From NCBI GenBank assembly GCA_900290335.1, contig OKRD01000137.1, positions 1 through 64,000 of the forward strand: DNA of 64,000 nt. Direction: 5' to 3'. The position numbers were made by a program, and so were the translations under genes. A model generated the notes under the pieces. That model was not told the origin of the DNA. It ran no database searches and saw only the letters and a program-made list of their open reading frames with translations. Position 1 is the stretch's first letter; each line of letters starts with the position of its first letter. Positions 61,499 through 64,000 of this stretch are shown here, in pieces. Source of the DNA: Burkholderiales bacterium (GTDB taxonomy: Bacteria > Pseudomonadota > Gammaproteobacteria > Burkholderiales > Burkholderiaceae_F).

Positions 61499-61966
61499 TC
61501 ACTCTTGAACCCAGGGCAGGCCGCGAAAGCGCCAGCCGTCTTCGGTGCCACGCTGCTGGTGGTCATTGAGCTCGCCCTCGAAGCCTTCGAGGACATTGAA
61601 CACGCTGGTGAAGCCTGCCTTGGTTGCGGCCTCGCCGGCGAGCGCCGAGCGCTTGCCGCTGCGGCACAGCAGCAGCACGACCTCATCCTTGCGCACCTTG
61701 GCCTCGAGCTCGCGCACGAAGCGCGGATTTCGCGTCAGTGCCGTTCCGGTGGCCCACGCCACGTGCAAACTGCGCGGGACAATGCCAACGAACTTTCGCT
61801 CCTCGGCCGAACGCACATCGACCAGCACCGCGTCCCCCGACTGCACCAGCGCCCAGGCTTCGTGCGGCGGCACGCTGCCGGCATACGGCAGGCCGGCGGC
61901 CTCGGCCTGCTGGCGCGCGCGGTCAAGCGCCGAAGAGGTGAAAACTTCCGTGAGTACAGCGGACAT
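61499..61966 (-). CDS. Rhodanese-domain protein
   Basis: [55 protein letters not shown]. Confidence 0.93.
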   Translation of the reverse strand: MSAVLTEVFTSSALDRARQQAEAAGLPYAGSVPPHEAWALVQSGDAVLVDVRSAEERKFVGIVPRSLHVAWATGTALTRNPRFVRELEAKVRKDEVVLLLCRSGKRSALAGEAATKAGFTSVFNVLEGFEGELNDHQQRGTEDGWRFRGLPWVQE

Positions 61967-62634
61967 GATGCCTCCTTGGGACCGGGTGGCTGCGTGGTGG
62001 CTATAGACAGCAGGCCCAAGCGTAGGCGGTCGCGGGCGACGCGGGAACGAACCAATGCGAAGATCGATATGCGCGGCGGATATGAAGCCACCGGGCAGGG
62101 GCCCGTCCAGCGACTCGCGCGCTGGCCCATGGACCGCCGCCGCGGGCGCCGAAATGACGCCGGCGGCCGACGCAGGCCCGTTCGCCGTGCGCTTGGCGGC
62201 GGTCGCGGCGCCAGTTGGGCGCCGGGTTCGCGACGAAGCTCGGCCGGTGCGGAGGAAAACGGCCCTTTTCTGCGGATTGGGACGCTGACAGCGCCCTAGT
62301 ATCGCGACCAAGGTCTTGCGGCCGTGCTTGGGACGGTGTTTGTCCACAGCACCGGTCGACAGATGCCGGTCCTAGGCCGGCCAATGTCAATGGGGCACGG
62401 TGACGCGGGCACTCGGGTGGCGGTCAGAGTTCGCGTGGGCTGTTACGTTCTTGGTTGATTCCCTACGACATCGATGGTCTTGGCTTTGGCGGGTGAGCGA
62501 GACAGGACCTGTTGGCACTTGCTCTTATTGCGCTGGCGTAGTTTGACAATGGGCAGCAATCACATATACCTCGCGCACCCGCGCAAGTCTTACTCGACCG
62601 ACAAGCGAATCTCCCTCGAACCCGAAGCGTCCCA

Positions 62635-64000
62635 ATGGTGACCAGGATCTTTCTGCTGGCATTGGGGTATTTCGCAACGGGCTGGCTCGGGCTGAGTATT
62701 CCCTATTACGGTTCGTTCATCACGCTCGTCTGGCTCCCGACGGGAATCGCGGTGGCGGGATTGCTCGTGTGGGGCCGCGTGGTTTGGCCGGCCATCTACC
62801 TGGGCGCATGGCTCGCCAATGTCTCGGCTGGTTCCACCTGGCCACTGGCCGCCGGCATCGCCGTAGGCAATACGCTCGGGCCGCTGCTGAGCGTTGGCTG
62901 GCTCAGGCGTGTGGGATTTCATACCGGGCTCGATCGTCAGAAGGACGTCGGCTTGCTGATCGCCGGTGCCGGCATGGGAATGACGGTGTCCGCGCTGGGC
63001 GGGGTCTTGAGTCTGTATCTGGCGGGGCTCGTTCCCCTGGAATCCACGAGTTCGGCCTGGCTGTCGTGGTGGATGGGTGACACGGTAGGCGTGCTCCTGG
63101 CCGCTCCGTTGCTCCTCACCCTTACCCGGGAAAACATCGAGCGGCTCTGGAGCAGCCGCGCCGAACTGCTGCTGTGGCTGCTGGTCGCCGGTCCGGTAGC
63201 CGGCCTCGCATTCCTGCGAGACCACGAGCCGGCCGGCTGGTCCCTGCCCCTGGCGTTCCTGACCTTGCCGCTCATTGGCTGGGCAACCCTGCGCTTTGGC
63301 AAGACCGGCGCAGCGCTGGCCGGCCTGGGCCTCTCGCTGGTCGCTGCATGGGGCACCGCCACCGGGCACGGCACCTTCTTCCTGCCCGAGGCTCGCGTGA
63401 GCTTGTTCGTGCTGTGGGGCTACATGACCATCGTCGTGCTCACCGGCTTGCTGATTACGGCAATGCAGGCCGAGCGCCACCGGGTGGAAAGCAGTCTGCG
63501 CGAGAGCGAAGCAAAACTGCGGGGGCTGTTCGAGTTGTCGCCGCTGGGCATCGCACGCACGGACCTGAAGGGTCGCTACGTCGAGTTCAATGACGCCTTC
63601 CGGAAAATCTGCGGCTATCCGGCGCTAGAACTCAAGACCCTGGACTACTGGAAATTGACGCCCAAGAAATACGAGGCGGACGAGGCGCGGCAACTCGAGA
63701 GCCTGGCGCGAACCGGTCAATATGGCCCGTACGAAAAGGAATATGTCCGCCAGGACGGCAGCCTGGTGCCGATCCAGCTCAATGGCATGTTGATCACCGG
63801 CAGCGACGGCCAGGACTACATCTGGTCGATCGTCGAGGACATCAGCGCTCGCAAGCGGATCGAAGCAGATCTGCAGGTCGCCGCTACGGCGTTCGAGGCG
63901 CAGGTTAGCATCGTCGTTACGGACGCCGACAGCGTGATTCTGAGCGTCAATCGAGCCTTCACCGAGGATACGGGCTACACCGCCGAGGAAGCGGTAGGCC
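62635..64000 (+). CDS. MASE1-domain membrane sensor with PAS domains (3' end cut by window)
   Basis: MVTRIFLLALGYFATGWLGLSIPYYGSFITLVWLPTGIAVAGLLVWG... (MASE1-like TMs), then LRESEAKLRGLFELSPLGIARTDLKGRYVEFNDAF (PAS) and a second PAS start; open to base 64000. Confidence 0.88.
   Translation, partial: MVTRIFLLALGYFATGWLGLSIPYYGSFITLVWLPTGIAVAGLLVWGRVVWPAIYLGAWLANVSAGSTWPLAAGIAVGNTLGPLLSVGWLRRVGFHTGLDRQKDVGLLIAGAGMGMTVSALGGVLSLYLAGLVPLESTSSAWLSWWMGDTVGVLLAAPLLLTLTRENIERLWSSRAELLLWLLVAGPVAGLAFLRDHEPAGWSLPLAFLTLPLIGWATLRFGKTGAALAGLGLSLVAAWGTATGHGTFFLPEARVSLFVLWGYMTIVVLTGLLITAMQAERHRVESSLRESEAKLRGLFELSPLGIARTDLKGRYVEFNDAFRKICGYPALELKTLDYWKLTPKKYEADEARQLESLARTGQYGPYEKEYVRQDGSLVPIQLNGMLITGSDGQDYIWSIVEDISARKRIEADLQVAATAFEAQVSIVVTDADSVILSVNRAFTEDTGYTAEEAVG

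Noticed and set aside
62590-63480. 296-aa minus-strand ORF near the right end
   Set aside because: Antisense to the MASE1 sensor; Gln/Arg/His-rich shadow frame.

Overview
A roughly 64 kb, GC-rich chromosomal window from a betaproteobacterium, spanning the origin-proximal region. From left to right it contains: a partial tRNA-Arg(CCG) and a cytochrome c5-like gene; a minor-pilin operon (fimT-pilV-pilW-pilX-pilY1-pilE, minus strand); priA and hemE (minus); two small Lys/Ala-rich secreted proteins; mnmE; a decayed patch; panB and a cold-shock gene; a liv-type ABC transporter operon with two tandem substrate-binding proteins; two parS sites; mnmG-rsmG-parA-parB; the complete atpIBEFHAGDC operon; yidC-yidD-rnpA-rpmH (minus); dnaA-dnaN-gyrB (plus); a low-density accessory zone of about 10 kb with several decaying genes; a sulfur-storage encapsulin locus (Family 2A shell, cysteine desulfurase cargo, XRE regulator, cysE, cysK, rhodanese); and a MASE1/PAS sensor protein cut by the window end. 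The most interesting observations are: (1) the encapsulin locus, whose cargo has an unusually long N-terminal domain with internal repeats; (2) gene order implying an inversion of about 24 kb (mnmE to atpC) that puts the ATP synthase operon head-on to a dnaA-located origin; (3) a tandem SBP duplication that kept a copied 3' end of livF as a junction scar; (4) a perfect 17-bp hairpin between SBP and permease genes; (5) DnaA-box-like sites in the hemE-priA gap; and (6) an ArsR/SRPBCC deletion-fusion remnant and other decaying genes. All calls come from reading the sequence and supplied ORFs. No database search was run.
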